A stretch of 64,000 nucleotides of DNA from a virus. Each line of letters starts with the position of its first letter. Position 1 is the first letter of the stretch. The notes below the pieces were generated by a model. The model did not search any database. It saw only the letters and a program-made list of their open reading frames with translations, and was not told the origin of the DNA. Both the position numbers and the translations under genes were made by a program. Below, one piece after another: positions 62,838 to 64,000 of this stretch. The DNA lies in the IMG/VR virus record IMGVR_UViG_3300025789_000024, positions 51,391-115,390 of that record; one strand, written 5' to 3'.

Positions 62838-64000
62838 ATGTCAGAAGTTCTGAACCCAACTAAAAAGCGTAAGCGTAGCGAAAAATTTGAAAATCTTGTG
62901 GGTCCTACTGACCCTAAAATTGATGCTGCCGCACGTGAACGATTGATTACGGCACGTATTGGTTTGCTATTGCGTCATTCATTCTTCGGTAATCTTGCAA
63001 CACGTTTGCAATTGATTAATGCTGATGAATGGTGCTCTACTGCGGCAACTGATGGCTTGAAGTTTTATTACAATTCACGCTTCATTATGATGCTAAAGCC
63101 TAAGGAAGTTGAATTCCTAGTAGGTCATGAAGTATTGCACGTAGTATACGATCACATTGGTCGCCGAGGCAATCGTGACCCTCAAATCTGGAACATTGCC
63201 GATGACTATGCAGTTAACGCAGATTTGAAACGACACAAAGTAGGTGACTTTATCACTACAGTGCCTTGCTTGTATGAAACAAAGTATGATGGCAAGCCTG
63301 CTGAGGAAATCTATGATGACCTCATGAAAAATGTTCAATATATTGATATTGATTCACTAGTTGACAAAATGCTTGACGATCACCTTGATGGTGAAGATGG
63401 CGAAGGTGACGGTGATGGCGAAGACGGTGACGGTGACAAAAAAGGTAAAGGTCGTCCCAAGATGAGTTCTGAGGAACGTGAACGTGTTCGTCAGGAAGTC
63501 AAACAAGCTATTATCAATGCCGCGCAAGGCTCAGAGCCCGGCAGTGTGCCTAAGGGTGTTGAGCGTTTGATTAAACAACAAACTAACCCTATCATGCCCT
63601 GGCGTGAATTGATTCAAACTAACTTGACTAGTGCAATCAAAAGTGACTTTAGCTGGATGCGCCCTAGCCGTCGTAGTTGGCACATGGATGCTATCATGCC
63701 CGGCATGAACCCCGGCGAAGAAATCGATGTGACTGTTTTTATTGACTTGTCAGGTAGTATTTCAAGTGAGCAAGGTAAGGCATTCATTAGTGAAGTGTCA
63801 GGTATGATGCAATCGTTCGATGGTTACAAAATCAATATCGCATGTTTCGATACTGAAGTTTATAACTACCAAACATACACTAGCGAAACACTAGAAGATA
63901 TTGGTGAATATCAATTGGTAGGTGGCGGTGGTACTGACTTTGATAGTATCTTTCGTTATTTGAAAGATAATGCATTGAACCCAAATCGATTGATTGTGTT
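62838..64000 (+). CDS. Metallopeptidase/VWA-domain protein, 3' end outside the window
   Basis: At least 387 residues; the stop lies beyond the window. The zinc motif H97-E-V-L-H101 sits in an N-terminal domain of the DUF2201 metallopeptidase type, followed by WNIADDYAVN. After an acidic, low-complexity linker (EDGEGDGDGEDGDGDKK) and a helical region, the VWA domain begins with VTVFID303-L-S305-G-S307, a MIDAS motif. This is the known partner of MoxR ATPases. The start is the ATG after AAAAAGGA, from promoter copy 5. The role in infection is unknown. Confidence 0.85.
   Translation, partial: MSEVLNPTKKRKRSEKFENLVGPTDPKIDAAARERLITARIGLLLRHSFFGNLATRLQLINADEWCSTAATDGLKFYYNSRFIMMLKPKEVEFLVGHEVLHVVYDHIGRRGNRDPQIWNIADDYAVNADLKRHKVGDFITTVPCLYETKYDGKPAEEIYDDLMKNVQYIDIDSLVDKMLDDHLDGEDGEGDGDGEDGDGDKKGKGRPKMSSEERERVRQEVKQAIINAAQGSEPGSVPKGVERLIKQQTNPIMPWRELIQTNLTSAIKSDFSWMRPSRRSWHMDAIMPGMNPGEEIDVTVFIDLSGSISSEQGKAFISEVSGMMQSFDGYKINIACFDTEVYNYQTYTSETLEDIGEYQLVGGGGTDFDSIFRYLKDNALNPNRLIV

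Overview
This window is one densely packed, AT-rich stretch of a large tailed bacteriophage genome, most likely a T4-like (myovirus-type) phage of a Gram-negative bacterium. The evidence is: every convincing gene is on the + strand with short gaps or start/stop overlaps; a T4-like late-promoter motif (xxTAAATA) recurs in the gaps; tail and fibre genes come first; and sigma70-type promoters of almost identical sequence precede a block of small genes at the right end. No integrase, terminase, portal, polymerase, IS element or CRISPR array was seen. The host cannot be named. The circularly permuted tmRNA and the lipoprotein and Sec signal peptides fit a proteobacterial host, which is inference.

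Layout. (1) 1-22116, virion structural genes: a giant protein cut by the window start (more than 6,360 residues, with two predicted beta-propellers and many copies of two small beta-rich modules), an unlisted 51-residue gene, a related 206-residue protein, and two fibre/adhesin-type proteins. (2) 22167-55505, about 33 kb of translationally coupled genes for carbohydrate and radical chemistry: GT-A-like glycosyltransferases, seven radical SAM enzymes (four with an N-terminal twitch/SPASM-like cysteine cluster, one with C-terminal cysteines, two B12-binding type), a GDP-mannose 3,5-epimerase, a UDP-glucose/GDP-mannose-dehydrogenase-family enzyme, a compact DegT-type aminotransferase homologue, a carbamoyltransferase, four different SGNH-type hydrolases, four members of a GT-B-like family (one fused to a 2-oxoglutarate/Fe(II) oxygenase), and a 2,171-residue protein with about 24 tandem copies of a W/Y-rich unit that ends in a glycosyltransferase-like domain. 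(3) 55539-58424: a 51-residue gene, a two-piece circularly permuted tmRNA whose intervening segment holds a 101-residue gene, a terminator, and a multidomain nucleotidyltransferase/ParB-like/GNAT protein. (4) 58493-64000: a methyltransferase, three small genes each behind a copy of one promoter cassette, a MoxR-type AAA+ ATPase, a lipoprotein, a secreted repeat protein, and the start of a metallopeptidase/VWA partner for the ATPase.

How the parts may fit. The central cluster probably builds and decorates a glycan or a glycosylated protein: nucleotide-sugar conversion (epimerase, dehydrogenase), transfer (GT-A and GT-B-like enzymes), and decoration (carbamoylation, SGNH acyl chemistry, hydroxylation, radical SAM reactions). 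The target could be the phage's own fibres or the host surface; the sequence does not decide which. The permuted tmRNA is supported by base pairing across the split: a 7-bp acceptor stem with G3-U70, a P2-like helix, a 9-bp helix joining the outer ends, and a readable tag ANDSLYAIAA.
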